NCBI GenBank assembly: GCA_004296455.1
Contig: AP018280.1
Span: 2,604,001-2,668,000, forward strand
Length of the DNA stretch: 64,000 nucleotides
Direction of reading: 5' to 3'
DNA from: Calothrix sp. NIES-4101
Lineage (GTDB): Bacteria > Cyanobacteriota > Cyanobacteriia > Cyanobacteriales > Nostocaceae
Part shown: piece by piece, positions 27,408 through 36,478 of the stretch
Layout: each line of letters starts with the position of its first letter
How positions within the stretch are numbered: position 1 is the first letter of the stretch
Made by a program: the position numbers and the translations under genes
Notes under the pieces: generated by a model
What the model was told of the DNA's origin: nothing
The model's database searches: none
Seen by the model: only the letters and a program-made list of their open reading frames with translations

Positions 27408-27893
27408 ATGTCACTTAAATATTCAGAATATCTGATACATAGACAATGGATGAGTCACGCTTTACAATTGGCTAAATCCGCAGGTAATGCGGGTGATATT
27501 CCTGTAGGTGCTGTTATTGTTAATTCCAATTGGGATTTGATAGCAGAAGGAGAAAACCGCAAAGAACGCGACTGTGACCCTACGGCACATGCGGAGATTG
27601 TAGCCCTGAGAGCGGCGGCAAAACAATCACAAAGTTGGCGCTTGCAGGGATGTACTCTCTACGTGACTCTAGAACCCTGTCCGATGTGTGCAGGGGCGAT
27701 AGTACAAGCTCGTGTTGGACTTCTCGTCTATGGAGTAGATGATGCCAAAACCGGCGCGGTGCGAACAGTTGCGAATATTCCTGATAGTGCTGCTTCCAAC
27801 CATAAATTACGTGTCATTGGAGGCATTCTAGAATCCAGTTGCCGCCAGCAGTTACAAGAGTGGTTTGCGAATCGGCGACATAGTACAACCTAA
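27408..27893 (+). CDS. tadA: tRNA-specific adenosine deaminase
   Basis: Converts adenosine-34 to inosine in the anticodon of tRNA-Arg(ACG). The zinc-dependent deaminase motifs are complete: His61 and catalytic Glu63 in HAEIVAL, and Cys91 and Cys94 in EPCPMCAGAI. The 161-residue length is normal. The flanking genes grxC and a plsC-like gene run in the same direction with gaps of 110-140 bp. A guanine deaminase or related member is less likely because the TadA-like NRKERDCDPTAHAE context is conserved. Confidence 0.93.
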   Translation: MSLKYSEYLIHRQWMSHALQLAKSAGNAGDIPVGAVIVNSNWDLIAEGENRKERDCDPTAHAEIVALRAAAKQSQSWRLQGCTLYVTLEPCPMCAGAIVQARVGLLVYGVDDAKTGAVRTVANIPDSAASNHKLRVIGGILESSCRQQLQEWFANRRHSTT

Positions 27894-28006
27894 AGGACAG
27901 AGGTAAAACTGTCCAGTTGGTGTAACAAAAGTTAGGGAAGAAAATCTACGGTGTATCTAATCAAAGTTTTCATCACATCTTAACCCAACAATTAGCAGCC
28001 GCCGTT

Positions 28007-28792
28007 ATGATTCAATTTCACTTTTCTTCAGACAGGTGCCATTTTCCAACTATCAACAATGAACTTGCCGAAAGTGCTGCTAATCCGTTAGTTGCGGCCA
28101 ATTTCACTTCACGAATTTCTCCTTGGCTAAGTTCTTTGGCATATTTGTTGGGTCGTCATGTGATTTTGCCTTTGTTCTTTGGAAGAATTACGATCGCCGG
28201 ACAGGAGAACATTCCCAAAAATTGTCCTGTAATTCTTGCACCCACCCATCGTTCGCGTTGGGATGCCATGTTAGTTCCCTATGCAGCAGGACGTTGTGTC
28301 ACCGGGCGAGACCTCCGATTTATGGTGACAGTCACAGAATGCAATGGTCTGCAAGGATGGTTTATTCGCCGTTTGGGTGGGTTTCCTGTGAATCCTAAAC
28401 GTCCATCGATCACTACCCTTCGCCATGCCGTAGACTTACTCGTGAAAGGTGAAATGCTAGTTATTTTTCCTGAAGGCGGAATTCGCAAAGGTAAACTTCA
28501 CTCCCTCAAACCGGGAATTTCCCGTTTGGCTTTAAAGGCGGAAATGACTCATTCTGGCTTAGGAGCGCATATTCTCCCCATGAGCATTGATTACAGCCAG
28601 ACTAACCCCAGTTGGGGGACAAATGTACATATTCAAATCGGTAAACCAATTGCGGTTGCTGATTATGCTGGTGATTGTCTCAAAAAAGATGCAAATCGTC
28701 TGATGCTTGATTTAACCAAGTCAATGCATCAATTAAGCGATCGCCAATCCCAAGTTTGCGATCGTAGTTTTAGCGAAATTGTTAATAGCTAA
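28007..28792 (+). CDS. 1-acyl-sn-glycerol-3-phosphate acyltransferase family protein
   Basis: A PlsC-type acyltransferase of 261 residues that should add an acyl chain to lysophosphatidate at the membrane in glycerolipid synthesis. The catalytic H-x4-D motif is THRSRWDA (His81, Asp86), and the FPEGGIRKG motif is at about 154-162. GGFPVNP is the glycerol-phosphate binding stretch. A hydrophobic segment around 40-60 could lie in the membrane. Cyanobacteria carry several such genes, so the precise substrate is open. Confidence 0.87.
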   Translation: MIQFHFSSDRCHFPTINNELAESAANPLVAANFTSRISPWLSSLAYLLGRHVILPLFFGRITIAGQENIPKNCPVILAPTHRSRWDAMLVPYAAGRCVTGRDLRFMVTVTECNGLQGWFIRRLGGFPVNPKRPSITTLRHAVDLLVKGEMLVIFPEGGIRKGKLHSLKPGISRLALKAEMTHSGLGAHILPMSIDYSQTNPSWGTNVHIQIGKPIAVADYAGDCLKKDANRLMLDLTKSMHQLSDRQSQVCDRSFSEIVNS

Positions 28793-29266
28793 TAGCTAAT
28801 AGTTAATTTTTTGCTGTATGTGTTTTCTATGAAAAACTCATAATCTCAAATTCTCAATTTTAATTCTCAACTTTAATTCTCAACCATTTAACATTCCCAC
28901 ACTTAAAATTGAGCCATAATCAACTACCCTCAGCATTCAAGGTTCTCTAGCGAGAAAATTAAGTCATGGCGACAACATGTCAGATGTCTTCGCACTTCAG
29001 CACCTGGGTTTCATTGCTAAGATTACCCACAGAAACACTTGACATTTGCCGAAAAATTGCTGTCATCTAGACTCATAAAAAGTGAAAAATGTCAACTCAA
29101 AATCAAAAAAGACTCCGGGAACTCGATTAAATCAATTCTCAGTCTAAGGAAGCAAGAACTGAGTATGTAGCTTTGTTTTGTCAAATGCCCAAACAGAGTT
29201 AAGATACCCGAAGTTTTCATTTTGTTTTATTCACTTTATATTGAGTTGTCGCACCATAAAAACCGC
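28793..29266. other. Intergenic region with short tandem repeats
   Basis: Starts with TAATAGC heptamers running on from the acyltransferase stop, then three imperfect copies of AATTCTCAACTTT at about 28849-28884. The rest up to the next gene shows nothing I can name. The frame of the following gene extends back to 29222, but that part is not coding in my view. Confidence 0.55.
28849..28884. repeat. Short tandem repeat (13-mer, three copies)
   Basis: Units of the type AATTCTCAATTTT / AATTCTCAACTTT follow one another head to tail, typical of short tandemly repeated repetitive sequences in heterocystous cyanobacteria. Confidence 0.6.
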
Positions 29267-29860
29267 ATGAAATTTGCTGCAACTGTTCCTTTAATTCGCT
29301 TGGCTTCCTTATCCCTGATAGCAGCTCTTAGCGTTCTATCACCTACCCATGCTCAAGTACCAACACTAACACCAAACTCAAACCAAGCTCAACCAATAGA
29401 CCCCAACGACCCGAACAACCTTCGTCCGGTAACTCAAAACAGCAGCGTCTTAAGCATCGATGGCGGCAAGCGACTGATGAGTGAAGCAGAAAGCGCAGTT
29501 TCTTCCCAAAATTTTGACACCGCAGTTAAGAAACTTCAAGAAGCAAGAGTTGTTTTTAACCAGCTATCAAACTTTTACCAAGAACTCACTTCCAGCTTCT
29601 CTGGAATTGACAACCGCGTAGCTGATAAACAGCGTCGCAAAGCACTCGAAACAGCGCAATTACGAGACGAAGCAACCTATCGACTCGCAGTAGTCCATCG
29701 TTCTCAAAATAAACCCGAATTAGCAGTTCCATTACTCGTGCAAATTGTCAAAAGCCAAAATCCCACAAGAGACTTGGGTAAAAAAGCTTATCAACAACTT
29801 GTGGAACTGGGATTTGTTGATTCTCCTACGTCCAGTGGTGGTAATGCTTCCAAAAAGTAA
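29267..29860 (+). CDS. Secreted helical protein of unknown function
   Basis: Not a recognised family. From the ATG at 29267 the product has 197 residues with a clear signal peptide (MKFAATVPLIRLASLSLIAALSVLSPTHAQ, cleavage likely after THA), so it is periplasmic or thylakoid-lumenal. A Pro/Asn-rich linker follows. A mostly helical domain then runs from about 75 to 185, with TPR-like spacing of Ala and Leu (AESAVSSQNFDTAVKKLQEA, RLAVVHRSQNKPELAVPLL). A tetratricopeptide-like scaffold role is inference. A hairpin at 29879-29904 follows its stop. The upstream frame to 29222 would precede the signal peptide and is rejected. Confidence 0.65.
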   Translation: MKFAATVPLIRLASLSLIAALSVLSPTHAQVPTLTPNSNQAQPIDPNDPNNLRPVTQNSSVLSIDGGKRLMSEAESAVSSQNFDTAVKKLQEARVVFNQLSNFYQELTSSFSGIDNRVADKQRRKALETAQLRDEATYRLAVVHRSQNKPELAVPLLVQIVKSQNPTRDLGKKAYQQLVELGFVDSPTSSGGNASKK

Positions 29861-29878
29861 ACGAATCCAGTTTTCCTG

Positions 29879-29904
29879 TAGAGGCTTTATTCGTAATGCC
29901 TCTA
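29879..29904 (+). terminator. Hairpin after the secreted-protein gene
   Basis: Perfect 7-bp arms TAGAGGC and GCCTCTA with a 12-nt loop, followed by TAGTTTCT. A weak intrinsic terminator. Confidence 0.5.
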
Positions 29905-30093
29905 TAGTTTCTGAACCTTGTCTGGTTTTTCCTTCATCTCAATTGAGAAGCTCGTAAAATCAAGAAATTTAGTGTTCGCGAGTGCATAAGTTCGAGATTT
30001 TGTCTAAAAATTTCCAAAACCATCTCCCATAATGGCAGAAGCAAGCACTCAGTTTTTGTTAAAAATAGATAATGATGTTTTTAAGGGATTGCG

Positions 30094-30339
30094 ATGATTA
30101 GTCCGCAGCAAGTCGAGGCAATGATACAAGCAGAATTGCCAGATGCCCAAATCAACGTGCAAAGTCCAGATGGCGAGCATTTTGAAGTCACTGTCGTGTC
30201 ATCGCAGTTTGCTGGCAAAGGACTAGTACAACAGCATCAGTTGGTTTATGGTGCCGTCCAAAAAGCCATGTCCAGTGAAGCAATCCATGCTTTAGCACTG
30301 AAAACATATACCCCTGAAGCTTGGCAAAGTAGTCAATAG
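30094..30339 (+). CDS. BolA/IbaG-family protein
   Basis: An 81-residue BolA-fold protein. The invariant parts are visible: a helix [19 protein letters not shown], the strand [24 protein letters not shown] carrying the conserved His, and a final helix reaching [13 protein letters not shown]. BolA proteins pair with CGFS monothiol glutaredoxins to bind or transfer an iron-sulfur cluster. The next gene, 110 bp downstream on the same strand, is exactly such a glutaredoxin, which strongly supports the pairing. It is shorter than E. coli BolA and closer to the IbaG/BolA2 type. Confidence 0.9.
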   Translation: MISPQQVEAMIQAELPDAQINVQSPDGEHFEVTVVSSQFAGKGLVQQHQLVYGAVQKAMSSEAIHALALKTYTPEAWQSSQ

Positions 30340-30451
30340 TTCGTGTTGATTGGTTATTTGTTAATGGGTCAAGTGAATGTGTTTTATATACTTAAGCTCA
30401 TACCCAGTAATCCATCCCTAATGCTCAATATCTAATAACAAGAGAAAGAAG

Positions 30452-30775
30452 ATGACACCAGAAACTAAACAGCGTATTGACGATTTAGTCACCCAAAACA
30501 AAATCATGATTTTCATGAAGGGTAATAAATTAATGCCTCAGTGCGGCTTTTCTAACAATGTGGTGCAAATAATGAATGCCTTGGGTGTTCCTTTTGAAAC
30601 ATTGGATGTTTTAGCTGACTCTGATATTCGTCAAGGCATCAAAGAGTATTCCAATTGGCCAACTATTCCCCAAGTGTATGTGAACGGTCAATTTGTTGGT
30701 GGCTCCGACATTTTGATTGAACTCTACCAATCCGGCGAATTACAACAAATGGTCGAAGTCGCCTTAGCTTCATAG
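30452..30775 (+). CDS. grxD: Monothiol glutaredoxin, Grx4/GrxD family (CGFS)
   Basis: A 107-residue protein with the CGFS active site at 31-34, preceded by IMIFMKGNKLMPQ, and with the WPTIPQVYVNGQFVGGSDI glutathione-binding segment. This class carries a [2Fe-2S] cluster between two monomers and glutathione and hands it to client proteins, often together with BolA. It lies downstream of the bolA-like gene and is followed by a strong terminator (30791-30837), so the two form a likely operon. The family and function are established elsewhere; the pairing here is inferred from context. Confidence 0.93.
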   Translation: MTPETKQRIDDLVTQNKIMIFMKGNKLMPQCGFSNNVVQIMNALGVPFETLDVLADSDIRQGIKEYSNWPTIPQVYVNGQFVGGSDILIELYQSGELQQMVEVALAS

Positions 30776-30790
30776 CTCTTTTCAGCTAAA

Positions 30791-30837
30791 AAACCAGCCG
30801 TTTTAATTAACCAACAACACGGCTGGCTTGATTTTTA
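30791..30837 (+). terminator. Intrinsic terminator of the bolA-grxD operon
   Basis: Arms CCAGCCG (30794-30800) and CGGCTGG (30820-30826) are followed by CTTGATTTTT, 15 nt after the grxD stop. Confidence 0.7.
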
Positions 30838-30944
30838 TCGCTCTAATTTCATCTTTCCAAAAATTCATACATCTGCAACTGGCCACTCAAGCAGATTGTA
30901 TGCTAATATAGTCTGCGTCAATTAGAGTTCGGTTGTTCTATGGA

Positions 30945-31199
30945 TTAGTAATATCCATGCTCCGGTTCTGGTTCTGGTTGTGTCATGGCAAAGTTAGAGA
31001 CATCGTATAAATAGCGTGTTGCTTCCTCCTCTAAACGATGAATCAGATACGGCTCAATGGCATTGCTGTTTCGCAGCGCGGCTAGATAGCCATCCAAATA
31101 CATCCGCATATCATCCGTGCGATAACCGCGATTCCATAGCTCGACGAAGGCATCGGTGAGTCTTTGGTAATAGCGAATGGTTTGTGTGTCTTGGAGCAT
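30945..31199 (-). CDS. Small conserved cyanobacterial protein (DUF6761-like)
   Basis: From the ATG at 31199 the product has 84 residues, MLQDTQTIRYYQRLTDAFVELW at the start, followed by MRMYLDGYLAALR and IEPYLIHRLEEEATRYLYD. I recognise this as a short helical protein widespread in cyanobacteria and recall it as DUF6761; the function is unknown. The frame is open to a start at 31277, but those 26 residues do not fit the family. The C-terminus ends in a Pro/Glu repeat (PEPEPEHGYY). It converges on the bolA-grxD operon. Confidence 0.75.
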   Translation of the reverse strand: MLQDTQTIRYYQRLTDAFVELWNRGYRTDDMRMYLDGYLAALRNSNAIEPYLIHRLEEEATRYLYDVSNFAMTQPEPEPEHGYY

Positions 31200-31817
31200 A
31201 ACTGCTGTAGAAATTTGTTTGGAATGAGAATTGTAAAATATCTGAGCTAAAAAGTGAAGTATTACTTCTAGTCTCACATCAATTCAAAGCCGAATATCTC
31301 CCTTATCAAAATACATAAAAGCAGTTGCTTAGTTCCATCCTATGCCAGAACTGGTAAAGTCGGATGGTTAAACTTGTAATTTTTATATATTATGCATGGA
31401 AACTTATTCAATAAACCATTTGTTTGTAAAATAATCGTGACTTTTTGACATCCTCGGCAAGTGTAGTTATTTTGGGTAAAAGTCTACAAGAGACACGACG
31501 AAAGCAATTGACTCGAAGTTCAACCTGTTTAGGTGAGTATTACTGTTGACTTCATTATTGTAACAAAAATAAATATATTGCAGAGTGCAAAACATTACCA
31601 ACCTTTATTCCCAAGGCAAGACTAAGCGACAGAAAAATATAATTAAATTTTAACAATTGACTCACTTAGCTTTGACAACAGAGTTGATTGGTGAAATTAC
31701 GAGTGTAAATTTCAAATAGTAACAAACATATTGCAGATGAAGTAGCAACGGTTACAAAACAAAGTTGCTAGGCTTTGATACTTTGTAAATTCATAGATGC
31801 TAAGGGGTCTTGCAGTT
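31200..31817. other. Divergent intergenic region upstream of the response regulator
   Basis: About 620 bp between the small conserved gene and the OmpR-type gene. It should hold both promoters and a long 5' leader. I see AT-rich DNA, no reading frame and no clear structured RNA. An AAGGGG Shine-Dalgarno is at 31802-31807. Confidence 0.45.
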
Positions 31818-32585
31818 GTGGGTTCGGTTTGTATTGAAATCGTTGAGGGAAATCCCCATCTCAGGTCTTTGTTAGGTTGGCACTTGCAACAGTTGAACTA
31901 TCGAGTACATCAAGCTGCGAGTATTTATCAAGCCAGGGAAGTTTTTTTAAGCAATCAACCAACGCTAGTTATTCTTGATGCTGATTTACCAGAGGGTGAT
32001 GGCATGGAGTTTTGTCGTTGGTTGCATCGACAGCAACAGCCATTGATTTTGATGTTATCAGCGCGGAATGGAGAAGCCGACGTTGTGGCTGGACTCAGGG
32101 CTGGTGCGGATGATTATCTGAGTAAACCTTTTGGGATGCAGGAATTTTTAGCTAGGGTTGAAGCGCTAATTCGTCGCAACCGTACTCCTGTGGCTCCAGC
32201 TTACTTGGACTATGGTACGTTGCAAATTGATTTAGTGCAACGTCGGGTTCGTTTCCAAGGAGAATTTATTGATCTAACTCCTCAAGAATTTAGCTTACTG
32301 TACGTATTAGCCCAAGCTGGTGGCACAGCCCTGAGTCGTTCGGAATTGTTGCGTCGTGCTTGGCCCGATGCGATCGATAACCCACGGACAATAGACACCC
32401 ATGTATTGTCATTGCGGAAAAAAGTTGAACTCGATCCACGTCAACCAAGTTTGATTCAAACTATTCGTAATGTGGGGTATAGGTTCAATATGGAAATACT
32501 GAATGTGAATCTACCCCAGCCACAAACAAAGTTAACCAAGGAGAGATTTAGCAATCAGCGATCGCCTTTGAGTACCTCGGTGTAG
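31818..32585 (+). CDS. OmpR-family response regulator with atypical receiver domain
   Basis: A DNA-binding response regulator of 255 residues from the GTG at 31818, which has AAGGGG 10 nt upstream. The ATG at 31797 (262 residues) lacks a Shine-Dalgarno. The receiver domain has the phospho-acceptor Asp in VILDADLP, Ser in MLSAR and Lys in LSKPF. The acidic pocket that normally reads E/D-D-D, however, reads VEGN, so one metal-binding acid is Gly. The winged helix of the Trans_Reg_C type (DYGTLQIDLVQRRVRF to IRNVGYRF) is complete, and a 30-residue polar tail follows. No histidine kinase is adjacent. NblR-type regulators of cyanobacteria are also reported to work without normal phosphorylation, but I do not assign that name here. 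Confidence 0.85.
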   Translation: MGSVCIEIVEGNPHLRSLLGWHLQQLNYRVHQAASIYQAREVFLSNQPTLVILDADLPEGDGMEFCRWLHRQQQPLILMLSARNGEADVVAGLRAGADDYLSKPFGMQEFLARVEALIRRNRTPVAPAYLDYGTLQIDLVQRRVRFQGEFIDLTPQEFSLLYVLAQAGGTALSRSELLRRAWPDAIDNPRTIDTHVLSLRKKVELDPRQPSLIQTIRNVGYRFNMEILNVNLPQPQTKLTKERFSNQRSPLSTSV

Positions 32586-32797
32586 GTGGAGCAAGATAAA
32601 TAAATTACTGGTGCGACTGAAAAATGCGATCGCTCCATAGTCAATTAAGTCAATCACATCACAGATTCAAAATTTAAATCTATATTCTCTGAGATTATGA
32701 GTCATAGTCACTTGTGGGATGAAGCTAAAATCAAAAAACACATACAATAGCAAAGAAAACACATTTATCGACATCGATTTGCTACCAGGTGCAATTT

Positions 32798-35215
32798 ATG
32801 ACTTTAGCAATTTCGACTACATCTAAGCCTTTAAGTGACGAAGAACTCCGGAAAATTAATGCTTATTGGCGTGCTGCCAATTATTTATCTGTTGGACAAA
32901 TATATCTTCTCGATAATCCCCTGCTTCGGGAACCTCTAAAACTTGAACATGTAAAACCCAGACTACTTGGACATTGGGGAACTACACCCGGTTTAAACTT
33001 TATTTACGTTCACCTAAATCGCATCATCAAAAAATACGACCAAAGCACTATTTATATTGCTGGGCCTGGTCATGGTGGTCCCGGTTTAGTTGCAAATACT
33101 TACTTAGAGGGCACCTATAGCGAGTATTACCCTAATATCTCCCAAGATACCCAAGGAATGCAGCTGTTATTCAAGCAGTTTTCTTTCCCTGGTGGTATCC
33201 CTAGTCACGTTGCTCCGGAAACTCCAGGTTCAATACATGAAGGGGGAGAACTTGGTTACGCTCTTTCCCATGCTTACGGTGCCGCATTCGATAACCCCGA
33301 CTTACTTGTGGCTTGTGTTGTTGGTGATGGTGAGGCAGAAACTGGCGCTTTAGCAGCTAGCTGGCACTCAAATAAGTTCCTAAATCCTGTACATGATGGT
33401 GCAGTATTACCAATTCTGCATTTAAATGGGTATAAAATCGCGAACCCGACTGTACTAGCAAGACTTTCTGATGAAGAATTGGAAAGTTTATTTATCGGTT
33501 ATGGTTACAAACCTTACTTTGTCGAAGGTTCAGACCCTGCAACTATGCACCAACTCATGGCTGCTACTTTGGATACCGTCACTGAAGAAATTCGGGGAAT
33601 CCAAAGGGAAGCACGAGTACATGGCTTCAGCGAACGTCCCCGATACCCAATGATTATTCTGAGAAGCCCCAAAGGATGGACGGGGCCGAAGGAAGTTGAT
33701 GGTAAAAAAACTGAAGATTATTGGCGCAGTCACCAAGTTCCATTTGGGGAAATCGCTAGCAAACCGGAACATCTCCAGCTGTTAGAACAGTGGATGAAGA
33801 GTTATCAACCAGAAGAACTCTTCGATAGTCACGGTAAATTATTGCCCGAATTGGCAGAACTTGCACCCCAGGGACAGCGACGGATGGGCGATAATCCCCA
33901 TGCTAATGGTGGTGTGTTGCTGCGGGAATTGAGAATGCCGGAATTTGCACAATATGGGGTCGATGTCGCAAAACCTGGTTCGGTTGTCGCTGAGGCGACC
34001 AAGGTGACTGGTAAATTCCTCAGGGATGTGATGAAGCTGAACTTAGAAAGTAAGAATTTTCGCATCTTTGGACCTGATGAAACAGCATCGAATCGATTGG
34101 ATGCAGTATTTGAAGTTACAGATAAAACCTGGGATAGCAAGCTATTACCGGAAGATGATCATCTTTCCGCAGATGGTCGAGTCATGGAAATTCTCAGTGA
34201 ACACACCTGTCAAGGCTGGTTAGAAGGATATTTATTAACAGGTCGTCATGGGTTTTTCTCTTGTTACGAAGCATTTATCCACATTATCGACTCGATGTTT
34301 AACCAACATGCGAAGTGGTTAAAAACAACTTTGGATATTCCCTGGAGACGACAAATAGGTTCGTTAAATTATTTACTGACCTCTCATGTTTGGCGACAAG
34401 ACCATAACGGATTTTCTCACCAAGACCCTGGTTTTATCGACCATGTAATGAATAAGAAATCCGAGATAGTTCGCGTATATTTACCACCTGATGCGAATAC
34501 TTTGTTATCAGTGACAGACCATTGCTTGCGAAGTCGTCATTACGTGAATGTCATAGTTGCCGGCAAACAGCCAGCATTGCAGTATCTCGACATGGATGCA
34601 GCAATTAAGCACTGTAGCAAAGGTTTAGGGATTTGGGAATGGGCAAGTAACGATATAGGTGGTGAACCCGATGTGGTGATGGCATGTGCGGGGGATGTAC
34701 CGACATTAGAAACTTTAGCAGCTGTAGATATATTGCGATCGCATGTTCCTAGTTTAAAAGTGCGGGTTGTGAATATCGTTGATTTGATGAAACTGCAACC
34801 ACCGACGGAACATCCACATGGTTTGTCAGATCAAGATTTTGATTCCATTTTTACCACTAACAAACCCATTATTTTTGCCTATCACGGTTATCCTTGGCTA
34901 ATTCATCGTCTTACCTACCGCCGTACAAATCATAAAAATTTACATGTTCGTGGCTATAAGGAAGAGGGAACGACGACAACGCCTTTTGATATGGTGGTAT
35001 TGAATGATTTAGATCGATTCCATTTAGCAATGGATGTAATTGACAGAGTGCCGAAGTTGGGTTATCCGGCTGCTTATATTAAGCAAATGTGTCAGGACAA
35101 GCTTATTGAACACAAGCGATATATTACCCAATACGGTGAAGATATGCCGGAGATTCGCGATTGGAAATGGGAAGATATCGGTGCGAATACAAAGGTAGGA
35201 CATGAAGGTAGTTAG
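32798..35215 (+). CDS. xfp: Phosphoketolase (xylulose-5-phosphate/fructose-6-phosphate)
   Basis: A ThDP enzyme that splits xylulose 5-phosphate or fructose 6-phosphate with phosphate into acetyl phosphate plus glyceraldehyde 3-phosphate or erythrose 4-phosphate, bypassing glycolysis. The 805-residue length and motifs fit: [38 protein letters not shown] and [22 protein letters not shown]. The ThDP signature is [19 protein letters not shown], and the central [11 protein letters not shown] and C-terminal [15 protein letters not shown] follow. I use the ATG at 32798, which has AGG 8 nt upstream; a GTG at 32789 in the same frame is possible. No acetate kinase or phosphotransacetylase is adjacent. 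Confidence 0.95.
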   Translation: MTLAISTTSKPLSDEELRKINAYWRAANYLSVGQIYLLDNPLLREPLKLEHVKPRLLGHWGTTPGLNFIYVHLNRIIKKYDQSTIYIAGPGHGGPGLVANTYLEGTYSEYYPNISQDTQGMQLLFKQFSFPGGIPSHVAPETPGSIHEGGELGYALSHAYGAAFDNPDLLVACVVGDGEAETGALAASWHSNKFLNPVHDGAVLPILHLNGYKIANPTVLARLSDEELESLFIGYGYKPYFVEGSDPATMHQLMAATLDTVTEEIRGIQREARVHGFSERPRYPMIILRSPKGWTGPKEVDGKKTEDYWRSHQVPFGEIASKPEHLQLLEQWMKSYQPEELFDSHGKLLPELAELAPQGQRRMGDNPHANGGVLLRELRMPEFAQYGVDVAKPGSVVAEATKVTGKFLRDVMKLNLESKNFRIFGPDETASNRLDAVFEVTDKTWDSKLLPEDDHLSADGRVMEILSEHTCQGWLEGYLLTGRHGFFSCYEAFIHIIDSMFNQHAKWLKTTLDIPWRRQIGSLNYLLTSHVWRQDHNGFSHQDPGFIDHVMNKKSEIVRVYLPPDANTLLSVTDHCLRSRHYVNVIVAGKQPALQYLDMDAAIKHCSKGLGIWEWASNDIGGEPDVVMACAGDVPTLETLAAVDILRSHVPSLKVRVVNIVDLMKLQPPTEHPHGLSDQDFDSIFTTNKPIIFAYHGYPWLIHRLTYRRTNHKNLHVRGYKEEGTTTTPFDMVVLNDLDRFHLAMDVIDRVPKLGYPAAYIKQMCQDKLIEHKRYITQYGEDMPEIRDWKWEDIGANTKVGHEGS

Positions 35216-35327
35216 GTTTTAACTCAAATGTCTCTCTAATGTAGAAAATGTAGGTTGGGTGAAGGTGCATAATATATACTTGAAGCGAAATCAAGAGTAT
35301 GTTTAGCGCTGAATCCCAACATTAATA

Positions 35328-35379
35328 TCATGTCCGGTTGAATACTCATCATTCAGAGTGACGCAGAGATTTAGAGGCG
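35328..35379 (-). repeat. Half copy of dispersed repeat family 1 abutting a gene remnant
   Basis: ATATCATGTCCGGTTGAATAC followed by GACGCAGAGATTTAGAGGCGG is the reverse complement of the right half of the 13784-13884 copy. It stops where similarity to Uma2 proteins begins. Confidence 0.6.
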
Positions 35380-35589
35380 GTGGGACAGGGAACCCGGTTG
35401 GGGTTAAATATTGATTGGTTGCGCTGGTGGGATGAAGCAGGTAATTTACTGTTGTGGAGTTCTGAACAATTTGAACTGGAAGAACAACGTGCAGAAGCGG
35501 CAGTTGCTGAACTTGAAAGCGAACGTCAGAAAAAAGAGCGATTTGCTGCTAAATTACGTGAATTAGGTGTGAATCCAGATTCAATTTAA
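35380..35589 (+). pseudogene. Uma2-family endonuclease remnant (C-terminal end only)
   Basis: The 69 codons encode GTRLGLNIDWLRWWDEAGNLLLWSSEQFELEEQ followed by a charged coiled coil, AEAAVAELESERQKKERFAAKLRELGVNPDSI. This is the usual C-terminal tail of cyanobacterial Uma2 (DUF820) proteins. The roughly 150-residue PD-(D/E)XK nuclease domain that should come first is missing, and upstream DNA is instead a half copy of repeat family 1. The remaining GTG-started frame has no Shine-Dalgarno, so it is read as debris of a deletion or rearrangement. It may still be expressed as a short coiled-coil peptide. The dienelactone hydrolase gene starts 9 bp after its stop. Confidence 0.65.
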
Positions 35590-35597
35590 TTAAAGAC

Positions 35598-36386
35598 ATG
35601 ACAAATATGGAAATTACAACAAGCTACGTCAAAATCCCTAATCACGACTTAGAAATTGACGCTTATTTAGCGCAGCCAGTGAGTACAGAAGGGTTGGGAG
35701 CGGTTATTGTTTTTCAAGAAATTTTTGGGATCAATAGTAATATTCGCGAAATAACTGAATTAATTGCACAGCAGGGTTATATCGCCATTGCCCCGGCGAT
35801 GTACCAACGTATTGCTCCGGGCTTTACGCGCGATTTTAGCCCTGAGGATGCAGGATATAGCCCAGAAGCATATAAACTGGGTTTGGAATATTATCAACAG
35901 GTAAAATACTCAGAAATAATCAGCGATATTCAAGCCGCGATCGCATACTTGAAAACTTTGCCTAATATTAATGATAAGGCAATTGGCGCTATTGGTTTCT
36001 GTTTTGGTGGTCATGTTGCTTATATTGCTGCCACTTTACCTGATATTAAAGCAACTGCTTCGTTTTACGGTGGTGGGATTACTGCTCCTAGTTATGGTGA
36101 GGAAATTCCCACAATTAATCGGACTGCGGAAATTCAAGGGACTATTTACACATTTTTTGGGACAAGAGATGCGCTGATTTCGACGGCAGAAAATGAGAAA
36201 ATTGAAGCCGAATTGCAAAAACATCACATCAATCATCGTGTATTTAGATATGATGCTGGACATGGTTTTTTTGCGATGTTCTTCAAGGATAAATATCCAT
36301 TCTTGGAGCAGAACCCTAGTTACAACCCAGAAGCGGCGACAGATGCTTGGCAACATGTTTTGGAATTATTTAAAAATCATTTGTAA
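35598..36386 (+). CDS. Dienelactone hydrolase family protein
   Basis: An alpha/beta hydrolase of 262 residues. The nucleophile elbow is GFCFGGH with a Cys, as in carboxymethylenebutenolidase. The acid is likely Asp in FFGTRDALIS and the His is in YDAGHGFF. VIVFQEIFGINSNIREIT carries the conserved Glu and oxyanion part. Cyanobacterial members are not tied to aromatic degradation, so the true ester or lactone substrate is unknown. The ATG at 35598 lies 9 bp after the Uma2 remnant. A second in-frame ATG, four codons later (35607), could also be used. Confidence 0.88.
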   Translation: MTNMEITTSYVKIPNHDLEIDAYLAQPVSTEGLGAVIVFQEIFGINSNIREITELIAQQGYIAIAPAMYQRIAPGFTRDFSPEDAGYSPEAYKLGLEYYQQVKYSEIISDIQAAIAYLKTLPNINDKAIGAIGFCFGGHVAYIAATLPDIKATASFYGGGITAPSYGEEIPTINRTAEIQGTIYTFFGTRDALISTAENEKIEAELQKHHINHRVFRYDAGHGFFAMFFKDKYPFLEQNPSYNPEAATDAWQHVLELFKNHL

Positions 36387-36478
36387 TCCCTAAATGGGAG
36401 CAACAAAGCGATTCCTAATTGCTTTTAATCAAGTCAAAATTAAATTTTACCCAGTCCAGAAAATAACTATTTCTATTA

